A DNA stretch of 64,000 bases from Alphaproteobacteria bacterium (GCA_018969015.1 JAGWZE010000006.1:1-64000); one strand, 5' to 3'. Counted from the first letter of the stretch, positions 1-9,580 are shown. Numbers and translations: made by a program. The notes: generated by a model not told the origin, from the letters alone.

Positions 1-193
1 TTTGGCGCTTCGGGGTGTCCTAGAGGCAAAAGAGCGCCGAGACCCAGGCGGGAACAGTCCCCGGGCAGCCTGCGCGTGAGACGCGAACAGCCCAGAACAC
101 GGCAGCCAAGCAAAAAGATGTGCGGCTCGTGAGACTGCGTCCTTTCCGCGCCTGATGCGGCGGACGTTCATCAATGCCAATGCGGGTGCCCAT
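1..193. other. Leading region, no supported gene
   Basis: Only short open frames are present. In many alphaproteobacteria prmC lies just upstream of the DUF4167 gene, so the first bases may be the tail of such a gene, but nothing recognisable can be read and I make no call. Confidence 0.3.
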
Positions 194-988
194 ATGAAGC
201 GTCAGCGCGGACGCGGCCGAGGCGGTAAGCCGGCCGGCAACCATCCGAACCGGAATTTCGAAAGCTCTGGGCCGGATCTCAAGATCCGCGGCTCAGCGGC
301 CCATATCTACGAGAAGTATCTCCAGCTCGCGCGGGACGCCCAATCATCGGGCGATCGCGTCATGGCGGAGAACTATCTCCAGCATGCGGAGCACTATTTC
401 CGCATCCTGCGCGCCATGCAGCCGCAGCACGTCTCGCCGCAGTTCGAGCAGCGCTTCGATCAGACCTACGATCTTGAGCCGGAAGACGGCGAAGAGGGCG
501 AGGACGGCGAGATGGACGGCCCCGAAGAGGACGGCGAGATCGCCGCCCAGGGGGGCGAAGAAGGACGCGGCCAGCACCAGCAGCGTCAGCGGTTCGAAGG
601 CCCCCGCGGCGAACAGCGCGGCGGCGGTCAGCACCGGGGCGATCGCCGGCAAGGCGGTTTCCGCGAACAGCGTGAACCTCGCGAGCCGCGCGAACACCGC
701 GAGCCCCGCGAAGCGCGCGAACCGCGCGAACCGCGTGAAGGCGGGTTCTCCGGCCAGCCCCACCAGGGCGGCCAGGCGAGCGGCGCTCCCGCGGGTGGCG
801 CCCCGACCGAAGGCGAATTCGCCGGCGAAGGTGAGGGCGATTTCCGCGGCCGGCGCCGTCGGCGTGGTCGCTTCCGGCCGATGAATGGCGAAGGCGGCGG
901 CGAAGGCCGTCCCCCGCGCGAAGGCGGCGAGCAGCCGTCCGTCGAAGGTTTCGGCGACAGCGCCCCCGCGTTCCTCGGCGGCGATTGA
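194..988 (+). CDS. DUF4167 domain-containing protein, probably RNA-associated
   Basis: 264 aa from the ATG at 194. An in-frame ATG at 155 exists, but the conserved basic start (MKRQRGRGRGG) begins at 194. The first 90 residues are the DUF4167 domain, with the hallmark NRNFESSGPD, IRGSAAHI and AENYLQHAEHYFRI motifs. The rest is low complexity: an acidic E/D/G stretch, then a run built from R-E-P units, then a G/R-rich tail resembling RGG-type RNA-binding segments. The domain is widespread in Alphaproteobacteria and its function is not established. RNA binding is inferred from composition only. It is monocistronic here, followed by an inverted repeat element. Confidence 0.85.
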   Translation: MKRQRGRGRGGKPAGNHPNRNFESSGPDLKIRGSAAHIYEKYLQLARDAQSSGDRVMAENYLQHAEHYFRILRAMQPQHVSPQFEQRFDQTYDLEPEDGEEGEDGEMDGPEEDGEIAAQGGEEGRGQHQQRQRFEGPRGEQRGGGQHRGDRRQGGFREQREPREPREHREPREAREPREPREGGFSGQPHQGGQASGAPAGGAPTEGEFAGEGEGDFRGRRRRRGRFRPMNGEGGGEGRPPREGGEQPSVEGFGDSAPAFLGGD

Positions 989-1019
989 GTTCATCGTTTT
1001 CGAGACGGTCGCGTGGGGT

Positions 1020-1151
1020 GGTTCACCCCTCATCCGTCTCGCACGCTGACGCGTGCGATCCACCTTCTCCCACAAGGGGAGAAGGTTGCCGCGTCTGTCC
1101 TTCTCCCCTTGTGGGAGAAGGTGGCGCGAAGCGCCGGATGAGGGGTGAACC
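1020..1151. repeat. Long inverted intergenic repeat, family A copy 1
   Basis: The outer arms GGTTCACCCCTCATCCG and CGGATGAGGGGTGAACC are reverse complements. Inside are two facing copies of a CCTTCTCCCacaaGGGGAGAAGG unit. Near-identical elements lie at 38281-38415 and 51266-51394. It sits between the DUF4167 gene and clpB. Transcribed RNA would fold into a very long hairpin. Confidence 0.9.
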
Positions 1152-1285
1152 GCCGCCGTTCCACGCGTCTTTCAGCCGAACGGCGCACTTGCGCACCCCC
1201 ATCCCCCTTGTGTGACATTCGAGCCACACCTACGTGGATCGCAGCGGCGACGCTCGACGCGCCGGCGAAACAAGGATGAGGCGGT

Positions 1286-3874
1286 ATGGATCTCGAGTCG
1301 TTCACCGAACGCGCGCGCGGGTTCGTCCAGGCGGCGCAGACGATCGCGCTGCGCGAGCAGAACCAGCAGGTGCAAACCGAGCACCTGTTGAAGGCGCTGC
1401 TGGATGATCCCGAAGGCCTGGCGTCGAACCTGATCCGAGTCGCTGGCGGGCGTCCCGAAGCGGCGGCGGCGGACGCGAACGCGGCCGTGCAGGCGCTGCC
1501 GAAAGTGCAGGGCGGCGGCGACCGCATGTATCTCGCGCCATCGCTGGCGCGCGCGCTCGACGCGGCGCAGCAGGCCTCGAAGAAGGCCGGCGACAGCTAC
1601 ACGACAACGGAGCGCCTCCTGTTCGGCCTGCTGCTCGCGCCCGACGGCAAGGCGGCCGAAATTCTCAAGCGCGCCGGCGTGACTCCGCAGGCGCTGGAGC
1701 GCGCGATCGCGGAGCTGCGCAAAGGCCGGCCCGCGCAGAGCGCCAACGCCGAAGACCAGTACGACGCGCTCAAGAAATACGCGCGCGACCTCACGGAAGA
1801 CGCGCGCAAAGGCAAGCTCGATCCGGTGATCGGCCGCGACGAAGAGATCCGCCGCACGATCCAGGTGCTCAGCCGCCGGACGAAAAACAATCCGGTCCTG
1901 ATCGGCGAGCCGGGTGTCGGCAAGACGGCGATCGCCGAGGGCCTCGCGCTGCGCATCGTCAACGGCGACGTGCCGGAAAGCCTCAAGACCAAGAAGCTGC
2001 TCGCCCTGGACATGGGCGCGCTGATCGCCGGCGCGAAGTTCCGCGGCGAATTCGAGGAGCGGCTCAAGGCCGTGCTCAATGAGGTCACGAGCGCGGAAGG
2101 CGGCATCATCCTCTTCATCGACGAGATGCACACGCTCGTCGGCGCCGGGAAATCGGAAGGGGCGATGGACGCCTCGAACCTGCTCAAGCCGGCGCTGGCG
2201 CGCGGGGAGTTGCACTGCGTCGGCGCAACGACGCTCGACGAGTACCGCAAGCACGTCGAGAAGGACGCCGCCCTCGCGCGCCGCTTTCAGCCGGTGTTCG
2301 TGGACGAGCCGACGGTGGAGGACACGATCTCGATCCTCCGTGGCCTGAAGGAAAAGTACGAGGTGCACCACGGCGTGCGCATCGCCGATGGTGCGATCGT
2401 CGCCGCCGCGCAGCTCTCGAACCGCTACATCACGGACCGCTTCCTGCCGGACAAGGCCATCGACCTGATGGACGAGGCGGCCTCCCGCCTGCGTATGCAG
2501 GTCGACAGCAAGCCCGAGGAGCTCGACGAGATCGATCGTCGTCTCGTGCAGCTGAAGATCGAGAGCGAGGCGCTGAAGAAGGAAACCGATCCGGCGTCCC
2601 GCGATCGGCTGGAAAAGCTCGCGGCCGAGATCGGCAAGCTCGACGCGCGCTCGAACGAACTCACCGCCGCCTGGCGCGCGGAGAAGGACAAGCTGAAAGG
2701 CGCGACGTCGCTGAAGGATCAGCTCGACCGCGCGCGCCTGGAGCTCGAGGACGCCAAGCGCCGCGGCGATCTCGCGCGCGCCGGCGAGCTGCAATATGGC
2801 CGCATCCCCGAACTCGAGAAGCGCATCCACGACAGCGAAGGCGACGGAAAGGGTCTCGTGAAAGAGGTCGTCGACGCCGAGGCGATCGCGGGCGTGGTCT
2901 CGCGCTGGACGGGCGTGCCCGTCGAGAAAATGCTCGAAGGCGAGCGCGCGAAGCTGCTCGCGATGGAGGACGCGCTGCGCAAGCGCGTGATCGGCCAGGA
3001 GGAGGCGCTGCGCGCGGTCTCCGATGCGGTGCGCCGCGCGCGCGCCGGCCTGCAGGATCCCAACCGCCCGATCGGCAGCTTCATGTTCCTGGGGCCGACG
3101 GGCGTCGGCAAAACGGAGCTCACGAAGGCGCTCGCGGAATTCCTGTTCGACGACGACACCGCGATGACGCGCGTCGACATGAGCGAGTTCATGGAGAAAC
3201 ACTCCGTGTCCCGCCTGATCGGCGCGCCGCCCGGATACGTCGGCTACGAGGAAGGCGGCGTGCTGACGGAGAGCGTGCGGCGTCGGCCTTACCAGGTCGT
3301 GCTGTTCGACGAGATCGAGAAGGCGCACCCCGACGTGTTCAACGTGCTGTTGCAGGTGCTCGATGACGGGCGCTTGACGGACGGCCAAGGCCGCACGGTC
3401 GATTTCAAGAACACGATCCTGATCATGACGTCGAACGCGGGCGCGCAGTACCTAGCCGATCAGGAGGAGGGCGCGGACGTGGAGGACGTGCGCGATCTCG
3501 TGCTGGGCGAGGTGCGGGGCCGTTTCCGGCCGGAGTTCCTCAACCGGATCGACGAGATCATCCTGTTCCGCCGCCTGCAGCGCGCGCAGATGGGCGAGAT
3601 CGTCAAGATCCAGCTGCGTCGCCTGGAGAAACTGCTCCTGGATCGGAACATCACGCTCGCGCTCGATGCGCGCGCGCAGGCCGAACTGGCCCGCCGCGGC
3701 TACGATGCCGCCTACGGCGCGCGGCCGCTCAAGCGCGTGATCCAGCGCGACATCCAGGATCCGCTCGCGCGGCTCATCCTCGAAGGTCGCCTGAAAGACG
3801 GGGACGTCGCCAATGTCGGGTTCGACGGCAACGATTTCCTGTTCAACGGCGCGGTGGGCAAGCAGGCGGCGTAG
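1286..3874 (+). CDS. clpB: ATP-dependent disaggregase ClpB
   Basis: 862 aa, full family length. Cytoplasmic Hsp100 chaperone that works with DnaK to pull polypeptides out of aggregates. Order seen: N-terminal Clp repeat domain (1-145), AAA-1 with Walker A GEPGVGKT (207-214) and Walker B LFIDEMH, the middle coiled-coil domain (about 400-525) that marks ClpB rather than ClpA/ClpC, AAA-2 with Walker A GPTGVGKT (603-610) and [11 protein letters not shown], then the D2-small domain. A Shine-Dalgarno AAGGATGAGG precedes the ATG. Heat-shock control is expected for the family, but I could not find a convincing sigma-32 promoter in the 134 bp after the repeat element. Confidence 0.98.
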   Translation: MDLESFTERARGFVQAAQTIALREQNQQVQTEHLLKALLDDPEGLASNLIRVAGGRPEAAAADANAAVQALPKVQGGGDRMYLAPSLARALDAAQQASKKAGDSYTTTERLLFGLLLAPDGKAAEILKRAGVTPQALERAIAELRKGRPAQSANAEDQYDALKKYARDLTEDARKGKLDPVIGRDEEIRRTIQVLSRRTKNNPVLIGEPGVGKTAIAEGLALRIVNGDVPESLKTKKLLALDMGALIAGAKFRGEFEERLKAVLNEVTSAEGGIILFIDEMHTLVGAGKSEGAMDASNLLKPALARGELHCVGATTLDEYRKHVEKDAALARRFQPVFVDEPTVEDTISILRGLKEKYEVHHGVRIADGAIVAAAQLSNRYITDRFLPDKAIDLMDEAASRLRMQVDSKPEELDEIDRRLVQLKIESEALKKETDPASRDRLEKLAAEIGKLDARSNELTAAWRAEKDKLKGATSLKDQLDRARLELEDAKRRGDLARAGELQYGRIPELEKRIHDSEGDGKGLVKEVVDAEAIAGVVSRWTGVPVEKMLEGERAKLLAMEDALRKRVIGQEEALRAVSDAVRRARAGLQDPNRPIGSFMFLGPTGVGKTELTKALAEFLFDDDTAMTRVDMSEFMEKHSVSRLIGAPPGYVGYEEGGVLTESVRRRPYQVVLFDEIEKAHPDVFNVLLQVLDDGRLTDGQGRTVDFKNTILIMTSNAGAQYLADQEEGADVEDVRDLVLGEVRGRFRPEFLNRIDEIILFRRLQRAQMGEIVKIQLRRLEKLLLDRNITLALDARAQAELARRGYDAAYGARPLKRVIQRDIQDPLARLILEGRLKDGDVANVGFDGNDFLFNGAVGKQAA

Positions 3875-3973
3875 CGTCCACCGAAGCCCTCCCCATCCTG
3901 CGAGGGCGGCGCAAGCTCTCCCCACCCCTGACTCCACCCCGGGGGGCTGCAGCCAAAGCTGCGGGGAGGAAAC

Positions 3974-4813
3974 CTAGGCCGCGCGGCGCCATCCCGCGAC
4001 GCGGCGGTAAAGGCCGCGGCGATCGGGCGAGGAGGCGAAGGCGTCGGTGATGCCGAGCGTGGTTTCGGCCGCGCCGAGGAAAAGCACGCCGTCTTCAGCC
4101 ATCGTGCCGGCGATCATCTCGAGCGTGCGGCGCTTCGCATCGCCTTCGAAATAGATCAGCACGTTGCGGCAATACACGATGTCGAACTTGCCGAGCACGC
4201 GCGCGTCCTCGAGCAGGTTGTGGCGCTGGAAGCGGACCATCGACCGGATGCGCTCGCTCAGGCGCCACAGATCGCCGGCCTTCTCGAAATGCTTCACGAG
4301 CATCTGCACCGGCAGGCCGCGCTGCACTTCGAACTGGCTGTAGAGGCCCGCGCGCGCCTTCTCCATGACGCGATCGGAAATGTCGGTCGCGACGATCTCG
4401 ACGTCGCCGATCTTGCCGACGGCGCGCAGCTCCTGGACGAGCATCGCCAGCGAATAGGGCTCCTGGCCGGAGGAGCAGGCCGCGCACCAGATGCGCAGGC
4501 GCGCGCCGGGTGGCCGCGCCTTCATGAGGTCCGGCACGACGAGGTCGCGGAACTGGTCGAAGGGCGTCTTGTCGCGGAAAAAGAACGTCTCGTTCGTCGT
4601 CAGCGCGTCGGCGATCACCCACAGGAGGCGGTCGTCGCGGCGCACGCGCACGGCGCTGATGAGTTCGAGAACCGAGGCGAAGCCCTCCTTGCGCGCGATC
4701 GGCGCGAGGCGGGTTTCGAGCAGGTAGGATTTGTCCGGCGTCAGCACGAGGCCCGATCGCGCGCGGATTTCGCGGGCGATGAATTGGAATTCGTGATCGG
4801 GCAGGGCGTTCAT
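3974..4813 (-). CDS. cheR: Chemotaxis protein methyltransferase CheR
   Basis: 279 aa. Transfers methyl groups from SAM to glutamates on chemoreceptors, opposing CheB. The N-terminal helical domain begins with the usual F-x-x-I-A-x-x-I pattern. The SAM-binding domain shows NETFFFRD (about 74-81), the LRIWCAACSSGQEPYSLAM SAM loop (about 105-125) and FDIVYCRNVLIYF near 210. No C-terminal TPR extension. Its ATG overlaps the cheB stop in an ATGA, so it is the last gene of the cheA-cheW-cheY-cheB-cheR operon. A convergent clpB ends 99 bp away with no good terminator between them. Confidence 0.97.
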   Translation of the reverse strand: MNALPDHEFQFIAREIRARSGLVLTPDKSYLLETRLAPIARKEGFASVLELISAVRVRRDDRLLWVIADALTTNETFFFRDKTPFDQFRDLVVPDLMKARPPGARLRIWCAACSSGQEPYSLAMLVQELRAVGKIGDVEIVATDISDRVMEKARAGLYSQFEVQRGLPVQMLVKHFEKAGDLWRLSERIRSMVRFQRHNLLEDARVLGKFDIVYCRNVLIYFEGDAKRRTLEMIAGTMAEDGVLFLGAAETTLGITDAFASSPDRRGLYRRVAGWRRAA

Positions 4814-5961
4814 AGCGTGCGACCTTCGGCATAAGCCAGGAGAGAGCGGCCGATCTCGTCGATCGGCTTGACGGCGCAGACGAGGCCGGCCGTCGTGACG
4901 GCGCCCGGCATCCCCCAGACGACGCTGGTGGCTTCGTCCTGCGCGATGACGGCGCCGCCGCGTTCGACGATCGCTTCCGCGCCGCGGCGTCCATCCGCGC
5001 CCATGCCGGTCAGCACGGCGCCGAGCACGCCGGGGCCGAAGATCTCGGCGGCGGACTGGAACAGCGGATCCACGGCGGGGCGGCAGAAATTCACCGCGGG
5101 GCCCTGGTCGAGCGCCGCGACGAGCGCGCCATGGCGACGCTGCAGACGCATGTGGAAATCGCCCGGCGCGACATAGATCGAACCCGGACGAACCGGCATG
5201 CCGTCCTTCGCCTCCATCACCGGCGCGCGGGAGAGCTTGCCGAGATGCTCGGCGAGGATGGCCGTGAACATCGCCGGCATGTGCTGCACGATCAGCACCG
5301 GCACGCGCACGCGCGGACCGATCGCGGCGATCACCTTGTTGAGGGCTTGCGGGCCGCCGGTGGAGCAGCCGATCACGAGTACGTCGGCCGGCTTACGCAG
5401 GCCGGGCCGCAGCTTGCCGGGCGCTCCCGGCAGCGGGGCGGCGACCGCGCGTGCGGGTGCGGGGGCGGCGCCGGCGGGCGAGGGCGCGTAGGCGGAGGGG
5501 CGCGGCGGCGGCGCGCCGGGACGGCGGCGCTGGCCGAGCGCGCGCACCCGCGCCACGAGATCGCGGCGGAAATCGGCGGCTGCGGCGATGCGGCCGGTCT
5601 CGGGTTTCGGCACGTAGTCGGCTGCGCCGAGCGACAGGCAGCGCAGCGTGATCTCGGCGTTGCGCTGCGTCAGCGTGGACGCCATCAGGATGCGCACGCC
5701 GGGCGCGGCGGCCAGCACTTTCGGGATCGCGCCGACGCCGTCGAGCTCGGGCATTTCCACGTCGAGGATCATCACGTCGGGCTTCAACGTCCCCGCGAGC
5801 GTCACGGCCTCCTTGCCGTTCGTCGCGACGCCGGCGAGCTCGAAGCCGGGCTCTTCCTTGATCCAGCGTGTGACGAGGCCGCGCACGACCGCGCTGTCGT
5901 CCACGACCAGGACGCGAATGCCGCCAGCTGGCGACGGCGCGGCGGGCGACGCGGTGGTCAC
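4810..5961 (-). CDS. cheB: Chemotaxis response regulator, protein-glutamate methylesterase CheB
   Basis: 383 aa from a GTG. N-terminal receiver domain (about 15-130; acidic pair D21 D22, phospho-acceptor D67, KP at 119-120), a proline/alanine-rich linker (145-185), then the methylesterase domain with the catalytic triad S200 (IGCSTGG), H227 (VQHMP) and D323 (GMGADG). It demethylates or deamidates receptor glutamates when phosphorylated by CheA. The GTG begins one base after the cheY stop, so translation is probably coupled. The ATG at cheR overlaps its stop. Confidence 0.97.
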   Translation of the reverse strand: MTTASPAAPSPAGGIRVLVVDDSAVVRGLVTRWIKEEPGFELAGVATNGKEAVTLAGTLKPDVMILDVEMPELDGVGAIPKVLAAAPGVRILMASTLTQRNAEITLRCLSLGAADYVPKPETGRIAAAADFRRDLVARVRALGQRRRPGAPPPRPSAYAPSPAGAAPAPARAVAAPLPGAPGKLRPGLRKPADVLVIGCSTGGPQALNKVIAAIGPRVRVPVLIVQHMPAMFTAILAEHLGKLSRAPVMEAKDGMPVRPGSIYVAPGDFHMRLQRRHGALVAALDQGPAVNFCRPAVDPLFQSAAEIFGPGVLGAVLTGMGADGRRGAEAIVERGGAVIAQDEATSVVWGMPGAVTTAGLVCAVKPIDEIGRSLLAYAEGRTL

Positions 5962-5962
5962 C

Positions 5963-6328
5963 TCAGATCAGTCCGACTTCGCTGAACTTGGACTGGATGA
6001 TCTCGCCGTCGAACGGCTTCATGATGTACTCGTTCGCGCCGGCCTTCAGCGCCTCGGTGATGTGATCGACGTCGTTTTCCGTGGTGCAGAACACCACGAC
6101 GGGCCGCTCGCCGCCTTCTTCGCGACGCAGCTGGCGCAGGAATTCGATGCCGCTCATCACCGGCATGTTCCAGTCGAGCAGGATCGCGTCGGGCATCGTT
6201 CGGCGGCAGGCGTTCAGCGCCTCGAGGCCATCGGCGGCTTCGTCGATCTGGAAGCGCAGGTCTTCCAGAATGCGGCGGGCCACTTTGCGGATCACGCGGC
6301 TATCGTCGACGACTAGGCAGCTCTTCAT
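5963..6328 (-). CDS. cheY: Chemotaxis response regulator CheY
   Basis: 121 aa, a single receiver domain with no output domain. LVVDDS supplies the acidic pair (D8, D9), phospho-acceptor D52 lies in LLDWNMP, the switch threonine in FCTTEND, and the conserved lysine in MKPFDG. It carries phosphate from CheA to the flagellar switch (FliG/FliN are encoded elsewhere in this window). The ATG at 6328 is chosen because the frame extending upstream is not CheY-like and overlaps cheW. Alphaproteobacteria usually have several CheY proteins, so this may be a signalling or a phosphate-sink copy. Confidence 0.95.
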   Translation of the reverse strand: MKSCLVVDDSRVIRKVARRILEDLRFQIDEAADGLEALNACRRTMPDAILLDWNMPVMSGIEFLRQLRREEGGERPVVVFCTTENDVDHITEALKAGANEYIMKPFDGEIIQSKFSEVGLI

Positions 6329-6344
6329 GTCAGTCCCCGTTGAA

Positions 6345-6821
6345 TCAGGCTGCGGCGGCAATGGTGGAGGGCGGCGCATCGAGCATCTTGGCGATGTCGA
6401 GCGCGACGAGCAGGCCTTTGGGCAGGCGGAACACGCCGCACGCCACTTCGCGCCAGCTTTCGTCGAGATTTCCGGGCGCGTCTTCGCGGATGTCCGCGTC
6501 GAGGCGCAGCACTTCGCCGACGGCGTCGACGACGAGGCCGTAGCTTTCGCCCTCGCGCTCGACGCCGATCGCCATCGCGCCGGCATATCCGCCGGTGCGG
6601 GCGGGCATGCCGAGGCGGCGGCGCGCGTCGATCGCGGTGACGATCCGGCCCCGGAGATTGAGGAGGCCGGCGACGTCGGGCCGCGCGAGCGGCACGGGGG
6701 TCACGGCCTGGATGGCGAACACGTCGTGCACGTCGCTCACCTGCGCGCCGAACCAGCGGCCATCGATTTCGAACGTGACGTACTCGACGCCGCCGTCGAG
6801 CGAACGGTTGGTGTCGGTCAT
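6345..6821 (-). CDS. cheW: Chemotaxis coupling protein CheW
   Basis: 158 aa, one CheW domain. It links chemoreceptors to CheA in the membrane-proximal array. Typical pattern: EYVTFEIDGRWFG at the start, VPLARPDVAGLLNLRGRIVTAIDAR in the middle, and YGLVVDAVGEVL near residue 95. The ATG overlaps the cheA stop (ATGA at 6818-6821), which fixes the start and implies translational coupling. cheY follows after 16 bp. Confidence 0.96.
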   Translation of the reverse strand: MTDTNRSLDGGVEYVTFEIDGRWFGAQVSDVHDVFAIQAVTPVPLARPDVAGLLNLRGRIVTAIDARRRLGMPARTGGYAGAMAIGVEREGESYGLVVDAVGEVLRLDADIREDAPGNLDESWREVACGVFRLPKGLLVALDIAKMLDAPPSTIAAAA

Positions 6822-9502
6822 GCCGCATTCCCCCAGGAGCGTTTTGCGGTCACGGCGTAGTCGAGCGCCGCCAGCAGCTGCGAGCGGTCGGTCTTGCGGA
6901 CGCAGTCGTCGAATTGCGGCGCCTGTCCGCCCGAGCCGGAGAGCGCGATGCGCGCGGCGCCGCTCCACACCGCATCGGCGGCGACCTGTTCGGCGAACGT
7001 GGCCGCGGCGGCGGGATTGGCGTCGACGTCGGCGAGGATCGCGTCGAAGCGCGCGCCGGCTTCGTGCAGGCGCCATGCGTCGTCCGGGGTCGGCGCGGCG
7101 GCGATCTCGTAGCCGGCGGCCTGGATCAGCGGCGTCAGCATGGTGCGCGCGAAATCGCTGCCCTCGACGAGCAGAACGCGCCCGCGCTTCTTGGCGCGGT
7201 TGCGCTGCGACCAGTCCGCCGTGGCCTGCTCGACATAGTAGCCCACGTCGATCATCTCGGTGGCCTTGCCGCGCACGAGCGCCGCGCCGATGACGCCGGG
7301 GCGGTCGGCGGCGAGGTCGAGCGTGACGTCCTCGTGGACGATGTCGACGATCTCGTCGACCGCGAGCCCGAACGGCTGATCGCCATGCGAGAACACGAGC
7401 ACGGGCTGCTGGCCTTCGGTGCGGAACATGTGATCGCCGCCGGCATGGATCACCGGCATCAGCGCGCCGCGATACTTCATCACGGCGCGGCCGTCGGCGC
7501 GCTCGATCGAGGTGGCGTCCGTTTCCTCCAGGCGCGTGATCAGCATCAGCGGGGCGGCCTTCACGCCGCCCGAACCCGCGCGGAACAGAAGCAGGCTTTG
7601 GCGGCCTTCGGACGAAACGGTCGCAATCTCCGCGGCGGCGTTTGCATCCACCGTCTCGGGCGCCGAGCCCAGCGCCTCGCAAAGCCCGTTCGGGTCGAGG
7701 ATGACGACGACGGAGCCGTCGCCCAGGATCGTTGCGCCCGAAAGCCGGGGCACGCCGCGCAGCAGCGTGGCGAGCGGCTTGACCACGATTTCCTCGGTGT
7801 CGTGCACGTCATCGACGACCACGCCGAACCGCGTGGCGCCGACCTGCATGACGACGACGTAGCGCGCGCGCTCCTGCGTGGTCGGAAGCGGCTGGAGCTG
7901 CAGCGCGTCGCCGAGTTCGAGCAGCGGCAACAGCTTCTCGCGCAGGCGCAGCACGGGCGTGCGGTTGATGGTGTCGATCTTGTGCTCGGCGCCGCCGCCG
8001 ACGCGAACGAGTTCGAGCACGGACGTTTGCGGCATCGCGAAGCGCTGGCCGCGCGCGCCGAGGATCAGCGCCGAGACGATCGCCAGCGTCAACGGGATCT
8101 TGATGCGGAACGTGGTGCCCGCGCCTTCGACCGATTGCAGTTCGATCGAGCCGCCGATCACCTCGATATTGGTCTTCACGACGTCCATGCCGACGCCACG
8201 ACCGGACAGGTTCGTGATCTTCGACGCGGTCGAGAAACCCGGCGCGAAGATGAAGCGCTGGATCTGCTGATCCGTCATTCCGGCGGCTTCGGCGGCGCCG
8301 ACGAGACCCTTCTCGATCGCCTTCTCGCGGATGCGCGACGTGCCCAGGCCGGCGCCGTCGTCCTGCACCAGGATGATGATGTGGCCGCCTTCGTGGTGTG
8401 CGGCGAGGCGGATCACGCCGGTGTCCGGTTTGCCTTTCGAGATGCGCGTCTCGGGCGGCTCGATGCCGTGGTCCGCCGAGTTGCGGATCATGTGGGTGAG
8501 CGGATCCTTGATCAGCTCGAGCACCTGGCGATCGAGCTCCGTCGCTTCGCCTTCCATGCGCAGTTCGATGCGCTTGCCGGTCTCGCGGCAGATGTCGCGG
8601 ACGATGCGCGGCAGCTTGCGCCAGGCGGAGCCGACGGGCTGCATGCGGGTCTTCATCACGCGGTCCTGCAGATCCGCGGTGATGTTGGAGAGCCGTTGCA
8701 GGGGCGCCTTGAATTCGGAATCGTTCAGGCCGCGGACCATCTGCAGCAGCTGGTTGCGCGTCAGAACAAGTTCGCTGACCGTGTTCATCAACTCTTCGAG
8801 CACGTCCACGTTGACGCGGATCGTTTGCGCGGCCGAGCCGCGCTCGCCCTTGGCGATGGCGTCGTCTTCCTCGGGCTCGTCGAAGCGCGCGACCGGCTTC
8901 GGCGGCGCAGCGGCGGCGGCGGGCGCCACGGCGGGTTCCGGCGGCTTGGGCGCGGGCGCGACCGCGATCGGCTCGACGGCGGTGTTCTGGAAGGCGGCCT
9001 CGAGTTCGGCGAGAGAGACCTCGCCGGGGCGCAGGAAGCGCTGCAGGTCGGCGTCCCAGCGCTCGCCGTTGGGGCCGACGGGGTGCGCCGGGGCCTGGGG
9101 CTCGGGGGCGGGGGCCGCGCCGAGCTTGCCCTCCGCGGCGGCCTGCAGACCTTCGATGATGGCGCTGTCGTCGCCGGGCTGTTCGGCGCCCGTCGCCTCA
9201 AGGCCCACAAGGATTTCCTTGATGCGGTCGATCGAGCGCAGGACCAGCGTCACGGCCTCGGGGGTGACGGCAAGGGCCTTGTCGCGGAAGCGGCCGAGGA
9301 GGGTTTCGCCCGCATGAGCGACCGCCTCCAGCCGGGGCAGGCCGAGGAAGCCGCAGGTGCCTTTGATCGTGTGGACGAGGCGGAAGATGTTGTTGAGCGT
9401 GGCCTCGTTGCTGGGATCGGATTCAAACCGGACCAGCTCGGTGTCGATGACTTCGAGATTTTCCGCAGTCTCGGTCAAGAACTCCTGGAGGAGGTCGTCC
9501 AT
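6818..9502 (-). CDS. cheA: Chemotaxis histidine kinase CheA with extra C-terminal CheW-like and receiver domains
   Basis: 894 aa, longer than a standard CheA of about 650-700 aa. Domains seen: HPt (1-105) with phospho-histidine H44 in RLVHTIKGTCGFLG; an A/P-rich linker in place of a clear P2; dimerisation helices (about 225-295); HATPase with HMIRNSADHGIE, DDGAGL and GRGVGMDVV; a CheW-like regulatory domain; a second CheW-like segment ending in VDEIVDIVHED; and a receiver domain (about 774-883). The receiver keeps D825, a serine and a lysine but has E-G where the acidic pair should be. First gene of the che operon, with a CtrA-type box about 65 bp upstream. Confidence 0.96.
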   Translation of the reverse strand: MDDLLQEFLTETAENLEVIDTELVRFESDPSNEATLNNIFRLVHTIKGTCGFLGLPRLEAVAHAGETLLGRFRDKALAVTPEAVTLVLRSIDRIKEILVGLEATGAEQPGDDSAIIEGLQAAAEGKLGAAPAPEPQAPAHPVGPNGERWDADLQRFLRPGEVSLAELEAAFQNTAVEPIAVAPAPKPPEPAVAPAAAAAPPKPVARFDEPEEDDAIAKGERGSAAQTIRVNVDVLEELMNTVSELVLTRNQLLQMVRGLNDSEFKAPLQRLSNITADLQDRVMKTRMQPVGSAWRKLPRIVRDICRETGKRIELRMEGEATELDRQVLELIKDPLTHMIRNSADHGIEPPETRISKGKPDTGVIRLAAHHEGGHIIILVQDDGAGLGTSRIREKAIEKGLVGAAEAAGMTDQQIQRFIFAPGFSTASKITNLSGRGVGMDVVKTNIEVIGGSIELQSVEGAGTTFRIKIPLTLAIVSALILGARGQRFAMPQTSVLELVRVGGGAEHKIDTINRTPVLRLREKLLPLLELGDALQLQPLPTTQERARYVVVMQVGATRFGVVVDDVHDTEEIVVKPLATLLRGVPRLSGATILGDGSVVVILDPNGLCEALGSAPETVDANAAAEIATVSSEGRQSLLLFRAGSGGVKAAPLMLITRLEETDATSIERADGRAVMKYRGALMPVIHAGGDHMFRTEGQQPVLVFSHGDQPFGLAVDEIVDIVHEDVTLDLAADRPGVIGAALVRGKATEMIDVGYYVEQATADWSQRNRAKKRGRVLLVEGSDFARTMLTPLIQAAGYEIAAAPTPDDAWRLHEAGARFDAILADVDANPAAAATFAEQVAADAVWSGAARIALSGSGGQAPQFDDCVRKTDRSQLLAALDYAVTAKRSWGNAA

Positions 9503-9564
9503 GTCACGCCCCAGTGCGCCCGACTCGGGCGCGTAAACGAGCGTTCAGATGTGGCCGACAGGTG

Positions 9565-9580
9565 TTGAGGGATGCTTAAC
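9565..9580. promoter_or_regulatory. Probable CtrA-binding box upstream of cheA
   Basis: The sequence reads TTGA-GGGATGC-TTAAC, one mismatch from the full CtrA consensus TTAA-N7-TTAAC. It lies in the 127-bp gap between cheA and chpT, about 63 bp upstream of the cheA ATG. CtrA itself is encoded at 18584-19285. Assignment is by pattern only. Confidence 0.55.

Noticed and set aside
666-745. The repeated CGCGAACC/CGTGAACC units in the DUF4167 gene as a CRISPR or tandem DNA array
   Set aside because: The units are coding, in frame (R-E-P), have no spacers, and vary at third positions like a protein repeat.
1152-1285. Possible sigma-32 promoter before clpB (CTTG and CCCCCAT are present)
   Set aside because: The two blocks are only 4 bp apart instead of about 13-16, so they do not form a heat-shock promoter.
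1172-3388. 738-codon open frame antisense to clpB, and similar long antisense frames under cheA (6914-9568), flhA (22150-24318), fliF/fliG (26519-29659) and TonB receptor (47634-49841)
   Set aside because: These are products of the high-GC third-codon bias. They have R/H/A/D-rich compositions without domain motifs and lie fully opposite clear genes.
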